Shown: positions 20,363-31,975 of the stretch, one piece after another
Numbering within the stretch: position 1 is the stretch's first letter
Layout of the letters: each line of letters opens with the position of its first letter
Assembly: GCA_020746995.1 (NCBI GenBank)
Contig: JAGPXD010000006.1
Location: 1,054,001-1,118,000 of the forward strand
Source: Plectosphaerella cucumerina
Lineage: Eukaryota; Ascomycota; Sordariomycetes; Glomerellales; Plectosphaerellaceae
DNA: 64,000 nt
Direction of reading: 5' to 3'
Notes under the pieces: generated by a model
The model's database searches: none
Told to the model about the DNA's origin: nothing
The model's input: only the letters and a program-made list of their open reading frames with translations
Translations under genes and position numbers: made by a program

Positions 20363-22212
20363 CGTCGCCTGCCTGCGCTGAGCGAGACCGAAGCAGACCG
20401 TAGAGGTTGTGAGGTCGTCGCAGCACCCACCAAGATATCCCGAAGCTCTCCGCGCGGACCGACCGAGAAGGGGTACGCTGGGACAGGGAGGGGTGGTTGG
20501 GCCCCTGGAATCATCGCCATTGGACCGAGCTGACGTGTGACCCTTGCCCTTCAGGTGCGCCACTGCTCGGGCTGGCCGGATCTTTACCCATTCGGGGGCT
20601 GATGCGGAGAGGGACCGCAGGCCACAAAGTTCAGCACGACGATGAGGGTCGGTCTGGGCGGTGGGCTACGCGTGCCCGCGTGCCGAGTCGGCGTTGTGTG
20701 CCGTGGAGCGAAAGCAACGTGCTCTCGACGCAGTCAGTCTTCTGTCAGTGTCCGCGTGTGTGTCTGGATAGCCGGCACCGCCCGCTGGATCTTGGCTTCG
20801 GGGCTCCAAGCCCACCTGTTGTCGTCATGCCAGTCTGGGCATTGCAAACCTGTGCGCGGCCACGCCACCGCTGACAGTGTCTGACGGAGTATGTTTCTTG
20901 GGGGTTCTGCTCGTCCCTGGAACCGTCTGGCATGATGGCGGGGTATGACTGCTGTTGCGCATTGCAACAGGCGAGCCTCGCTTTGCGTGACACCGAGCAA
21001 GCACCGCCGCGCTCGCTGTCGTCCGAGTGGACAGCCGCGTCCGCCCGTAGGGCTAGAGATGCGCGAGTGCTGTGCCCTGACCTGCATAGGGGGGGCGCAG
21101 GGTCCGGCCAGGCCGAGTGCTCCGCGCAGCAGCAAGGTAGGGCCTGCAAGTGTCAGTGGTTCGTTGCGAGTATCCCGGAGAAACAGCTGGGCGCGTAGGG
21201 TCTTGATGATGGTGTTGTTGATGTTGCTGTCAATTCTGCATGTTGAGGCAGACAGGTATCTGATCATGTACTTGAGGTGCGTCTGAACCAAATGCAAGAG
21301 TTTCGATACCGCTTGGTCAAATCGTTCGGCGAGTGCCGGCGAGGGAGATGACAGGCGGTCCGATCATGTCTCACAAGGAAGACACCGCCAAAGACAACTG
21401 GCCGAGGACCGCGGCAGGGCAGCTTCAAGTCTGCAAAAAGAAGACAAAAAAAAGGGAGAATTAGGAGATTACGTACCTATCGAGGTACCGTGCTAGGCCA
21501 TCCTTGAACACTGAAGGCGTCCAGTCCGAGTCTCCACCGCCTCCATCTCCGTTCCATGTCCCGCCACGTCCAGTCGTTGAGGTGTGTGCCATTTGTGTCA
21601 GTGGTGTGCCCCTCTCGTCGGTGCAGCCCCGGAAAGAAGACATGGTAGCTCAGCTGCAACGTCGTGGGTGCGCGCGACGGGTGGAATAGAATCCTGCCCA
21701 CCCCATCCACAATCTGTTCACCTTTGCCCATCTTCTCGGCTTGCGCTTCACCAACAACACACCTTCTGAACCACCGAAGGGTAGTGAGACATATACCTAC
21801 TCGAACACCTCGGAACCAGAAGCGCACTTTCACCCGCTACTGGTCTAGTAACCGACATTATCTCCTCTGGCTGCTGCTTCCCCGCGCCTAGCTACCCTAC
21901 CTATCGACCAACCTACCCAACCCGACCAGTATCCTCACAGCTTCTCCCCTCGCCGGTGTCTCTCGGTCTCTCGGTCTCTCTCCTACAATCAATTGCCAGA
22001 GCGGCATCCCCGCCGGACAGTTGCAAAAAACCTCGATATCCCGACATTGCATAGGATCGCGCCAGCGCTGATCGTCCGCGGCATCCCACAACTGGTTCCG
22101 AATACCTGTGCGTGGCCGTCTTCAGCGACCCAACCTCGACGCCGGACTGCGCTGGAACTGCTGGCCCTGAATTGACGCCAATCACAACTCTTCCGAACAT
22201 ACATCACCGAGA
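20363..22212. other. Intergenic region and metacaspase promoter
   Basis: About 1.85 kb without a supportable gene. Frames such as 187 codons at 20734-21297 (minus) are unremarkable. From about 21700 to 22210 the + strand is C/T-rich (TCTCGGTCTCTCGGTCTCTC near 21958-21977), consistent with a promoter and 5' leader of the metacaspase gene. Confidence 0.5.
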
Positions 22213-23867
22213 ATGTCGGGCTACCCGGGTCAAGGATACCACGGAGGCGGCGGAGGCTACCCCAATGGACCTCCTCGCCAACAGTATCCCCCTCAGCCTC
22301 CCCAGGGCGGTTACTACCCGTAAGTACAGTCGCTTTTGAACCACTGCGCCTTTGGGCTGTGTCTTCCTGGCTGTCTTGACCCGAGCTGACAACTTCGAAG
22401 CCCGCAACCAAGCTACAACGGCTACCAGCAACCGCGCCCTCCTCCCAGCCCGGGCTACGGCGGCTACCAACAGCCCTCTCCTCAACCCTACTACAACAAC
22501 AACCGCCCTGTGAGTCGCCCTCTGCTGTCTCTTCCTTGTCAAGACCCGTGCTAACATGCAAGGAAAGCCTCCTCCCCCACAACAGCAGCAGCAGCAGCAA
22601 CCCTACGGCGGATATCCTCCTCAGCCCAACTACGGCACCAGACCAGGTCAGCCTTGGCCTGGAACCCCCTTCTCAGCGCGTGCCAAAAACATACTAACAC
22701 TCCCGCCAGGCATTCCCACCGCAAACTCGAACTCATACGTGCACGGCAACCACAACGCCCCTGCCCCGCCGCCCACGGCCCCTCAACAGTTCGGCCACGG
22801 CGCTCCCAGCAACTATGCCTACCAATATTCCGCGTGTACCGGCCGGAGGAAGGCCCTCCTGATCGGTATCAACTACTTTGGTCAGCGAGGCCAGCTTAGG
22901 GGCTGTATCAACGACGTCAAGAACATGTCGGCATACCTGGTGGAGAACTTTGGCTACAAGCGCGAGGACATGGTCATCCTCACCGACGACCAGCAGAACC
23001 CCATGAGCCAACCCACAAAGCAGAACCTGCTGCGCGCCATGCACTGGCTGGTCAAGGACGCCCGGCCAAACGACTCGCTCTTCTTCCACTACTCCGGCCA
23101 CGGCGGCCAGACCAAGGACCTCGACGGCGACGAGGACGACGGCTACGATGAGGTCATCTACCCCGTCGATTTCCGCCAGACCGGCCACATCACGGACGAC
23201 GAGATGCACAGGATCATGGTCCAGCCGCTCGTCGCCGGCGTGAGGCTGACGGCCATCTTCGACTCCTGCCACTCCGGAACCGCCCTCGACCTGCCCTACA
23301 TCTACAACACCCAGGGCATCCTCAAGCAGCCCAACCTGGCCAAGGAAGCCGGCCAGGGTCTGCTCAGCGCCATCTCCTCCTACAGCCAGGGCGACATCGG
23401 CGGTGTCGCCAGCAACATCATGGGCTTCATCAAGAAGGCCACAAACGGCGAGGAGGCTCACCAGCGCACCATGGCCACCAAGACGTCGCCCGCCGATGTC
23501 ATCATGCTCTCCGGCAGCAAGGACGACCAGACCTCGTACGTACAACCCGTGGAAGCCACCTGAGCTCCCGAATCTACCCTGAACCGTCCAAGAACCAAGC
23601 TAACATGTGAATCCTGCAGCGCGGACGCCACGATTGCTGCGCAAGCCACCGGCGCAATGTCATGGGCCTTTGTCACATCCCTCAAGAAGAACCCCCAGCA
23701 GAGCTACGTCCAGCTCCTCAACAGCATCCGAGACGAGCTGGCGACAAAGTACACGCAGAAGCCTCAGCTCTCCTGCAGCCACCCTCTCAGTCAGTGCCAC
23801 TCACACCTCTTACTAGCAACCGAATGCTGACCAAACCACAGACACGAACCTACTGTTCGTCATGTAA
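22213..23867 (+). CDS. MCA1: Metacaspase (type I, caspase-like cysteine protease)
   Basis: Type I metacaspases are Ca-dependent Arg/Lys-specific proteases involved in protein quality control and cell death (family knowledge). Six exons join in frame: 22213-22319, 22401-22509, 22568-22646, 22710-23535, 23620-23789 and 23842-23867, giving 438 residues. Residues 1-130 are a Gly/Tyr/Pro/Gln-rich prodomain with a seven-Gln run. The p20 domain begins near ALLIGINYFG (147-156). The catalytic dyad is His229 in HYSGHGG and Cys285 in DSCHSG, and the acidic DGDEDDGYDE stretch matches the family. The C-terminus LLFVM agrees with metacaspases and validates the two short last exons. Intron 3 (63 nt) has no stop and is a multiple of three, so its retention would add 21 residues. 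Confidence 0.95.
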
Positions 23868-24436
23868 ATTTCCGCAGCAACGAAAATGGCTCGTCCAATC
23901 ATGTTTATACGACCTTGAGATACCCTGGAAACCTTTGGGACACGCCGGGGATGGGCAATCTCTACACTGGGCAGGCAGCCCCTCGTACATGGGAACACGG
24001 GGAAGGAGGCCCGCAAGCTTGGATGTCGGTGTGGGTATGGTTTTGGATACCGCAGCGGTCGAGGCGGCGTTGGTGGTGCTGCATGATTTTAATCACCCTC
24101 ACAGAACAGGGTCCGTTACAATTCCTCTTGCCGTGCACTGCAGAGTCTCAACGAGCATCGTGCCACCCCTCATCAGTCAGCGTGCCAGCAGGCGGGCAGA
24201 CAACGCTCAAGCTAACCCAAAGGCCATGTAATGTGATTATGCCCAATGCTCCTCATGATCCATTGCCCAAACGCCTAAACACTGTCCTAGTAATGGCCTC
24301 TTCAAGAGCCACAGGCCCAATCCAACACCGCTATCGCCCGTCGCCCTGCCACGCCCGGATATCAACACCAAAACACACAAACTCAAAACATGCTGATGCT
24401 CAACACCTCTCCTCTCCTCTCCTCATCGTGATGTGC
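23868..24436. other. Convergent 3' regions
   Basis: About 570 bp between the metacaspase stop and the stop of the minus-strand coiled-coil gene. It should hold both 3' UTRs. No gene or repeat is supportable here. Confidence 0.5.
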
Positions 24437-27400
24437 TCATGCGCCGACGGCCTCGTCATCCCTGACCACCTTCAACCCCCTGGCCCGCTTGGCCTTGCGC
24501 ATCTCGCCCACGCTCTCCGCGAGCTTCTTCCTCGTCCCCTCGTGCTTCGCCCACGCCCTCGCAGAGATCTGCATCCGGGCCACGAAACGGGCCGCGATCG
24601 CCACCGTCTTGAGTGTCGGCCGTCCCGGTGGCCCGCCGTGAGTCCTGTTGGTGCCCTGCGGCGGCGGCAGAGGTTGACGGCTGCCGAGGACTTCTGTGCG
24701 GATCTGCTCTAGTTCCCGAAGCTGTGCCTTGTTGCTACGAAAATGTCAGTATACACTCATTGCAGACCGGGGAGGAGGTGTGTGGAAGGGGCTCTTACCA
24801 TGCGTGTGCAACGTCAAGCTCAAGCTGGAGGAACTTCTTGGCATACGCTGAATCGGCGCGCATGCTGACTTCGCGTTCCCATCGGGCCTGCATCCACTCC
24901 ATCTGCAGGGCCATGCCGCGAAGCTCCTTGGTGTGGCGCTTCTCGGCACCCTCCGCAGCACGGATGACAGTCTCGATGGCCTGCTCAGATGGGATGGCGT
25001 CCGCCTGGCCTGCGAATCGGACCATGTGCTGACCTGCTGAGGCCGCGGCTGCTGTCTTGGCCTCTCTGGCGTCCTTCTGGAGCTTCTCGGCCGCAAGACG
25101 ATAGGCCGCACGCTCGCTACGGGCGCGGTCGAGCTTACGCCGAAGGGATGCTTCTGCCATTCGGAGAGCCTCAATGGTCTCCTGCTGCTGAAGAATGTCG
25201 TGTTCGAGTGCTTCAGCTTCGGCGTGAGCCTGTCGTAGAGCGCCCTGGACATCTTTGCCGGCGAGGCTGCCTTGGAGACTCTTCGATGCCATGCTCTTTC
25301 GCTCGCGCTCCGAGGCCTTCAGCTTCTGATGAAGTCGCTCCATGGCCTCTTCGTGAAGCATGATGGCCTCGTCGGCGTCGTTTTGCGCGTCAGTCAGAGC
25401 TTGCTCGAGAGCAACTTTTTGCTCCTCGACTTCGACAAGTCGAGCCTGGAACTTGTGCTCAAGCTGGCTGGCTTTTCTTTCCGAGTCGCGCGCCTGGATC
25501 TTGAGGTCGTAGATGGATTGGTGTGCAGCAGCTAGTTGAGACCGGAGTTCAGAGAGTTCAGAGTGTCGGGCAGATGCGCCGGACGAGTTTGGTGATGCGA
25601 CGAGACGTGATATTTCGGCGTCATGAATCTTGCGCTCCAGCTCCGCAATCTGGCGCTTCAGGCCTTTGACGACGCCCTTGTGCGTTGCTTCGCGTTGAGA
25701 CAGGTCGGTTTCTCTTGCCCGGGACGCGGCGAGATCCCGGCGGATCAGTGATATATCGCCGGAGTCCTCGCGCGTCGGCGTTGCGGGCGAAGTGATCGCC
25801 GTGGCGAGTTGGTGCTCGAGGTCCTTGATCCGTCGCTCGAGCTCCCGGATCGTTCTCCGAAGGGAGGCAGAGTCCTGACCTTCCGTCGATGAGGATTGTC
25901 GGAGGTTCGATCTGAGGTCCATGATTTCCTGACTCAGCCTTGCTTCCTCCTCGGCTGCCTTGTCAAGTTCATCCTGGAGTGTCTTCTCGAGGGACGCCCT
26001 TTGCGCCTCCAGCGCAGCATTCTGTTCCTTCAGGCGACGGACCTCGCTGTCCAGCTTGATCTTCGAAGTCCTTAGCTCCAACCGCTCGCGGTCGAGGTGG
26101 ATCGTATGCTCCCCGGCCTGCTGCAACTGGGCCAGTTCCGTTTCCAGCCCGTCTCGCTCGGCCTCGGTTGTGGTGAGCAGGTCTTGGACTGTCCGCATTT
26201 CGGTGCCGACTGAGGTAAGCTGCCGTTGCAGCTCCTTCTTCTCTTCGGCAGCAGCCGCAATTTTAGCCAAGGCCTCGTCCAGGCGTGTCTGGAGGCGGTC
26301 TGCCGTGTCCTTCAGGCGCTGCTCGGTGTCCTGCGACGAGGAAGCGCGGTCTCGGGCGACATCTGCGGACTCGCCAAGAGCGATCAGCTGCTGTCTGAGA
26401 CTGTCACATTCGCTCTGAAGGACGCGAAGCTCCTCCTGCGACAGTTCAGACTCGTCGTCCAGGGTCGTCTGCAGCACCTCCACCTCATCTTCGAGTGCCT
26501 CGACCTTTTCGACCTGAGCTTGATAGTCGACCTGGGTTTGCCGGAGCTGATCTTGAGTAGTTGACAGATCATCCCGAAGCTCGGACAGCTGAGTCTGTCG
26601 AGCCTCGAGGCGCGAGTGGAGCTCTTCGATCTGTCGGGTCAGCGAAGCCTGCTCGCTTTGGTAGCGCTCTGCTTCACTCCTCAAGGCCTCTTGCAGGTTG
26701 TTCTCCTTGTCGGAAAGACTTCCTTGGGCTTCACGGAGTCGCTCGATTGTCTTCTCAAGGCCTGCAGCCTTTTCCTGAGCTCGGTCGCGCTCTGCCTGCA
26801 GCGTCTCGCGTTCGGTTTCCCATTTCTCGCTGTCGTTGTCGTAGAGGTTGTCCCGCTCGCGGACTTCGGCTTGCAAATCTGACACCTCATCGTTGAGGCG
26901 TTCGATCTCGTTCTTGTACTGCTGGCGTATGTCCTTTTCGATCTGCAAAGCATGGTCTCGTTCTTGACTGAGATTCTGCTCAAGATCTTCGACCGTCTTC
27001 CGCAAACGCGCCACGTCGTTTTGGAGAGCGGCCGATTCGGTGAGCAAGGCATCATGACGAGTCTGAATCAGGTTCTTGTCATCAACACGTGCCTCTAGCT
27101 CCTTGCGAAGACTCTCCACCTTGTCGATCAGAGACTGTCGTTCTTGCTGGAAGAGATCGGCGTTCCCCCGGTTGTTCTCCGAGGCGATTTTGAGCTCGCG
27201 GTTTTCTGTCCTGGCGTGAGAGAGCTGTCTCTCCAAGTCGGCATACTTCTGATCCGCCTCGTCGAGCTCAGTCTGCAGACGAGCAAGTCGCTCCTCCTTT
27301 TGCCGCGAGAAACCCCGCGCAACAACAGACTTGTTGGCTAGTTCCGACTGGAGTTCTTCGAGTTCGCTGTCGGCCTGCTTCTTGGCGGCTGTGGCCTTGT

Positions 27401-28754
27401 CGGCTGCTTTTTGGGTTTGCTGGCATTGCAACTCCAGATCGCGGTTGGTGGATTGAAGCTCTTCGAGCTCGCTGTCGGCCTGCTTCTTGGCCGCTATGGC
27501 CTGGTCGGCCAGTAACTGAGCTTGCTTGCATTGCAGCTCAAGTTTGCGGTTGTTGGACTCCAGCTCCTCCAGGGCCCTTCTAGCCGCCTTGAGATCCTCA
27601 CTGGCGGAAGAGTTTTGTTCGGCTTCGAGAACCCGGCGCTCTGCTCTCGTTGCTTTGTCTTCGGCCTCCTCAAGCTGCGTTCTCAGAGCCTCGAGCTCCT
27701 CGTCGTGAGCGTCCCTGGCTTCTGCCTCCGCCTCGAGTTTGGCCTTCAAGTCGTCGAGCTGATCCTCCTGTTCGGTCACCAGATTATCCTTTTCGCGCAG
27801 CTCAGCCTCGAGATCTTCAATGGCGTCCTGTAGCTTGTCGACCTTGGCTGACGCCTCCTGATCCTCTCCAAGCTGTTGTTGCAGCTGCTCGATCTCTGCT
27901 TCTTGGTTTTCGACCGAGGTCCGGAGACGCTCCATCTCGGCAAGATGTTCCTTGTCGGCATACTTCTTCTTGGCGCGTTCCTGGACCTGCAGCATCTGCT
28001 GGCGGTAGCTCTCGAGGTCCTTTTCGGCGGTGGTGAGGTGTTTCTTGTACTTTTGGAGCTCTCTTTGCATGGTGACCTTGTCGACCTTGAGCTCGGTATT
28101 CTCCTTAAGGGCGTCCTTGTTGAACTCGGGCCCCGTCTTCCGCAGGGCCTCCTCGAGGAAGTGGATCTTGAGCTTGAGACCGAAGTTTTCCTTTTCGATT
28201 TTATCGATGACGCTCTCCTGTTCTCGCAGAGACAACTGCTTCCCGTCTTGCAATGGGCCTTTGTTCTCGCCCCTCCTCGGCATCATCACCAACGGGGTCG
28301 ACGCAGCGCTACTTGTGTCGACTTGCGGAAGGGTGTTGTCGACGTATGAGAAGTTTTGTGAGTACCGGGAAGTGTCGACAGTCGGGATTGGTGTCATGTC
28401 TTCGGTGATCCTGTCGAGAGCGGGGGTAGCGGGCACTGCGCCGTTCTCCTTGCCAAAACCGCGCCTCGCGCTGTTGCGAGTCGCAGACTTGAGCAATGGG
28501 GTGAACTCGGCGCCTCCAATGCCGGCGGGAAGATTGCGCCGGTCACCCAGGGGTGCCCGACTGCGTGGAGTGCGGAGGTTGATGCCGCCGGGTCGGCCAT
28601 TGCGGAGTTGGTGTAGAAGGTTGTTGTCTTTGCTGGGTGACTGGAAGGAGAGCTCTTGGGACATGTCAAAGTCCGGCTGCCGGCTCAGATATGTTGCGTC
28701 TCCCACGTTCGTTCGTGGGGTGTCGAGGCCGTGGCCATACCCTGGTTGGGGCAT
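24437..28754 (-). CDS. CM1-domain coiled-coil protein of microtubule-organising centres
   Basis: Recruits gamma-tubulin complexes to the spindle pole body or septal/cytoplasmic organising centres, by homology to the S. pombe Mto1 / Aspergillus ApsB and Pcp1/PcpA families. Exons 28754-24799 and 24734-24437 give 1417 residues. The start MPQPGYGH was chosen; an in-frame ATG at 29003 would add 83 unlikely-looking residues. Residues about 172-240 form the centrosomin motif 1 (SLREQESVIDKIEKENFGLK). A heptad-rich coiled coil of about 1000 residues follows. The C-terminal block (LQMEWMQARWERE then ARFVARMQISARAW) looks like the Mto2-binding or PACT-type targeting region. Which of the two families it belongs to cannot be settled from motifs alone. 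Exon 1 contains a 105-bp tandem duplication. Confidence 0.9.
27345..27555 (-). repeat. 105-bp tandem duplication in the coiled coil
   Basis: The DNA encoding AAKKQADSELEELQS occurs twice, offset by exactly 105 bp (about 27354 and 27459 on the + strand), with the flanking LELQCKQ/LELQCQQ segments also repeated. The unit is 35 residues, five heptads, so the duplication keeps coiled-coil register. The copies differ at several bases and are therefore not very recent. Confidence 0.75.
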
Positions 28755-29787
28755 TGCGATTCGCCTGCGATGCGAGATCGCGGTTGACTGGTTTTCGGAT
28801 CGGGCAGGTTCCTTGACGTCGAGGTCATGACATGAAGGGTTCGGGTGTCGCAGGACAGTAATAAACTGGTAGAGTCGGCGGCAAGTAATGTAAGCAGGCT
28901 GGTGGTAATGTGCTGGTTCTAAGCGCGTCTTGGGCGAAGAGGACGAGGCCTGACGAGAATGATGCGACTTGAACGGCGCGCGCCGCGACCAGGACCCTCG
29001 CATGTGGAACCTCGAAGGCGCGTCCGGGTTTGTTGTTTACTGCATTGCCTATTCCGGTTAGCACGTCGAGTTGGGGGAGAACTCCGGTTCAACAACAGCG
29101 CAGGGGTGGTATTGGCCAATGACCTCACGGGAGCTTCCGGGCTCTTTTGCTCTTACCCCGCACCGGACTCCTTGCGGCGTCAGTGTCAGCCTCAGAGTCA
29201 GTGGTGCAGTGGGTGGCAACTGCGACTGTGGGGACCGACTCGCTGTGACACCACGACTGTGACTGCACCGGACCGCACAGAAACCTTGGATGCGGGCAGC
29301 CAGCTATCTGCAGGGTCCCACGTGAGAAGGGTTCAAATGCAGTAAACTACGACTCGTGCACACCAACTTCTGGCTCAGACTGTCCCAGGCCGGTCTAGAT
29401 CTACGCTGCAATCAATATCGAAGCTGCCGAACCCAGTCAACGATCTCCAACGAAACCCTTGCCCGTTGGCTCCGCCACCCCTCGGCAACCATCGCTTGTG
29501 CCTAAGCATCACCGTCGCCACATGCCGAGTATACGACAGCAACTCGGTAGACACGGAATGGTCTTGCTCTGTACTGACTGAGCGTCACCATCCACCCCTC
29601 CATCACCATTCGGTTACCTTGCCCCGCATCTGGTCGTGGGTATAAGATCTGAGCTCTGGTTTGGGGAGTCTTGGATTCTCAGTCCCCTGAAATTTGAGCA
29701 TCGAGTTTGTTCTGTTCACTGTCTTCATTTCTTTATTATACCCACTCTCTACTGTTGTTCAGCTTGCGCTTGGCCTTGACCACCATC
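28755..29787. promoter_or_regulatory. Divergent promoter region (coiled-coil gene / F-box gene)
   Basis: About 1 kb between divergent start codons. It contains a GGCCAATGACC CCAAT box near 29113 and, about 160 bp before the F-box gene, TTGCCCCGCATC (29619-29630), the complement of a GCGGGGCA motif also found in other promoters here. TATAAGA occurs at about 29641. No gene is supported in the gap. Confidence 0.45.
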
Positions 29788-31708
29788 ATGACTGCGCTCG
29801 AGGATGTTCCCGACGAGATTCTTCAGCAAATCCTCTCCTACGTCTCGCCGCAAGACAACCTGGCTAGGGTGCAGCTTCTCTCGAGGAGGCTTAACCGACT
29901 GGCCAATGAGCCGCTGTTATGGAGATGTCACTGCCAGCAGTCCTTCGTGTACTGGGAGCCATCTCACAACTTCCCGGCCAAACTCGCAGGCAGGGTCTCT
30001 GATGTCGACTGGAAGGCACTCTTCCTTCTTCGCAAGGCGAGGGAGGCGCGTGCCTCTGAACTGTTCGATGAGATCCTCGGCTCAAAGCTGGGTCGCGCGA
30101 GACGGTTCGAACAAATATGTCTCCTAGGCTATGACGCCAAGGACTTCCTCCTCGAACAATGTCGAACCATTGATTCTGCAGAGGACGTCTTAGCCAGGAG
30201 GTAGGGACGAGAGGTATTGCCTGCCCTTCAACATTCACTGAAACTTGACTCAGGTATCATAGTCAGGCCATACTTGCGAGTCTTCGGAGAGGCGCGGCGC
30301 TTCAAGCGTGGACCGAACTTCGTCACCACACATCCGACGAGTCGCCCGACGGTGTGCCTGAACATGGCTCCCACAGGCTGCTCGAGCGTGCACTGGGCGC
30401 TCTCGACATGTTCGTGATCAAGGACGACACCGGCGATTTGGACCACGTGCGTTATCATCCTCATAGGATCTACTCTCGAGCCATGGCATCCGCTGACACA
30501 ACACTCAGATCACACGAATGCTGGATCATCTTGCCGCAAAGTTTCGGGTGGAACATCCCGACCACCAAGGCATGTGCACCAGGGATTCAGCTCTGGCGCT
30601 GAATAGATGGCTGCGGGCACAGAACCTCACTGGCATGGATGACCCGCAGACAAACTATCGAAATCTGAGAAATTGTTTCCTTGGGCACGCTCTGCGTGAC
30701 GAGAACCACCCCTCACTTCCCATGATATCAGCCGCCATCTACTGCTGCATCGCCGGAAGGCTGGGACTAAACGCCCACTGCTGCGCCAGTCCAGGTCACA
30801 TCCACGCCATGATTTTTGCACCACGGGGTGTTTCCCTCGATGGAGAGCCCATTGAGGACACCCAGCAGCAGGCGGCGGCGGTGGACCGGATGTACATCGA
30901 CCCATACAACACGGACGAGGAAGTTGGCAGACAGAGTCTCCAGGCCAGGATCGTCGCGGTAGGATGGCAAAACTCAATGGAGACCCTCCTAGAGCCCGTG
31001 TCACCAGCAACATTGGTGGAGCGGTTAGCCCGCAACATCAAGGCAACATTCACGGCATCAAGAGCGCCCATTGTCGCCGGGAATCAAGAGGTCGCCAATC
31101 TCCTGCAAGGCAATCCAGCGGAGAACCTGGAGCTTGCGGTGTATGCTGCTGCATGGGCCAGCCTCCTCATCAGACAACATGACCCCCAGGAGTTTGGCGA
31201 ACATAGCCGCCAGCTGGCATTCTGGTTCAAGGCCCACCAGATTGAGGACGTGTGGCTCATCGAACGCTTCTACTCACCATTGTCATCACATCTCCTGGGG
31301 AGGCCTTCTTCGGAGCTGGCGCAGTACATCCGCCGGATCGACAATAGACCGACCAAGCCGCAGTACAGGACCCAGGACATGAAGTTTCGGATCGGTCAGG
31401 TGGTCTTCCATGCGCGGACTGAGAAGCTGGCTGTCATATGCGGCTGGCGCAAGAACAATGGGCTCACATTCTACGACATCATGTAGGTTGCGCTTCATTC
31501 ACATGTCGAAAACAACAACTGACAGAGACCAAGGGTCAACGATGGGCCAGCAGGCATAGTAGCCAGACCGGAGAATTTGGAGCTTGTTTCAGATCCTCAG
31601 GCTGTCGCGACCACGTCATTTGACAGGGCGGGCCTATACTTCAAGCGTTTCGATGAGCCGACCTGTACGTTCATATCCAACGTCACAGAGGACTTCCCGG
31701 ATGGCTAG
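29788..31708 (+). CDS. FBXO21-like F-box protein with transglutaminase-like and YccV domains
   Basis: Predicted SCF ubiquitin-ligase substrate receptor. Exons 29788-30200, 30254-30446, 30509-31482 and 31528-31708 give 586 residues. The F-box lies at about 4-50 (VPDEILQQILSYVSPQDN). A SirB1/transglutaminase-like domain follows (about 200-400, with CTRDSALALNRWLR and the cluster NAHCCASPGHIHAMIFAP). A C-terminal YccV/HspQ hemimethylated-DNA-binding-type domain starts at 493 (MKFRIGQVVFHAR) and continues in the last exon with ENLELVS and YFKRFDEP. This order matches vertebrate FBXO21. The last intron is only 45 nt. The acceptor at 31527 (not 31525) is needed to keep the YccV frame; otherwise the protein stops 11 codons later. 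Confidence 0.9.
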
Positions 31709-31975
31709 GAGAGGAAGTGACGGAGGTTCGTGCCAGAACATGCATTGTGTACGTTCTTCCCTGGATAACAGAAGTCGAATTTCATTGTCAAAGCTGCCAT
31801 TGCCCCAAACTTAAAACTGCGCCTGCTCCAAAGAATCTTCAACGCCATGTCGCCGTGTCCGTCCTTCCAACCGTAAACAGATTACACCACCATTCAAACC
31901 ATTTCGAGCCGTCGAATTGCAAACGCGTCGGTGATGTGCCTCCAAGCAACTGCTGGGAAACGAAAAACCCAGCGT

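Noticed and set aside
22733..23545. 270-codon minus-strand frame across the metacaspase
   Set aside because: Antisense of the catalytic exon; explained by third-position GC bias.
28755..29003. 83-residue N-terminal extension of the CM1 protein from the ATG at 29003
   Set aside because: The extension is His/Arg/Ser-rich and non-coding in character, while MPQPGYGH with the following DTPRT looks like a normal start.
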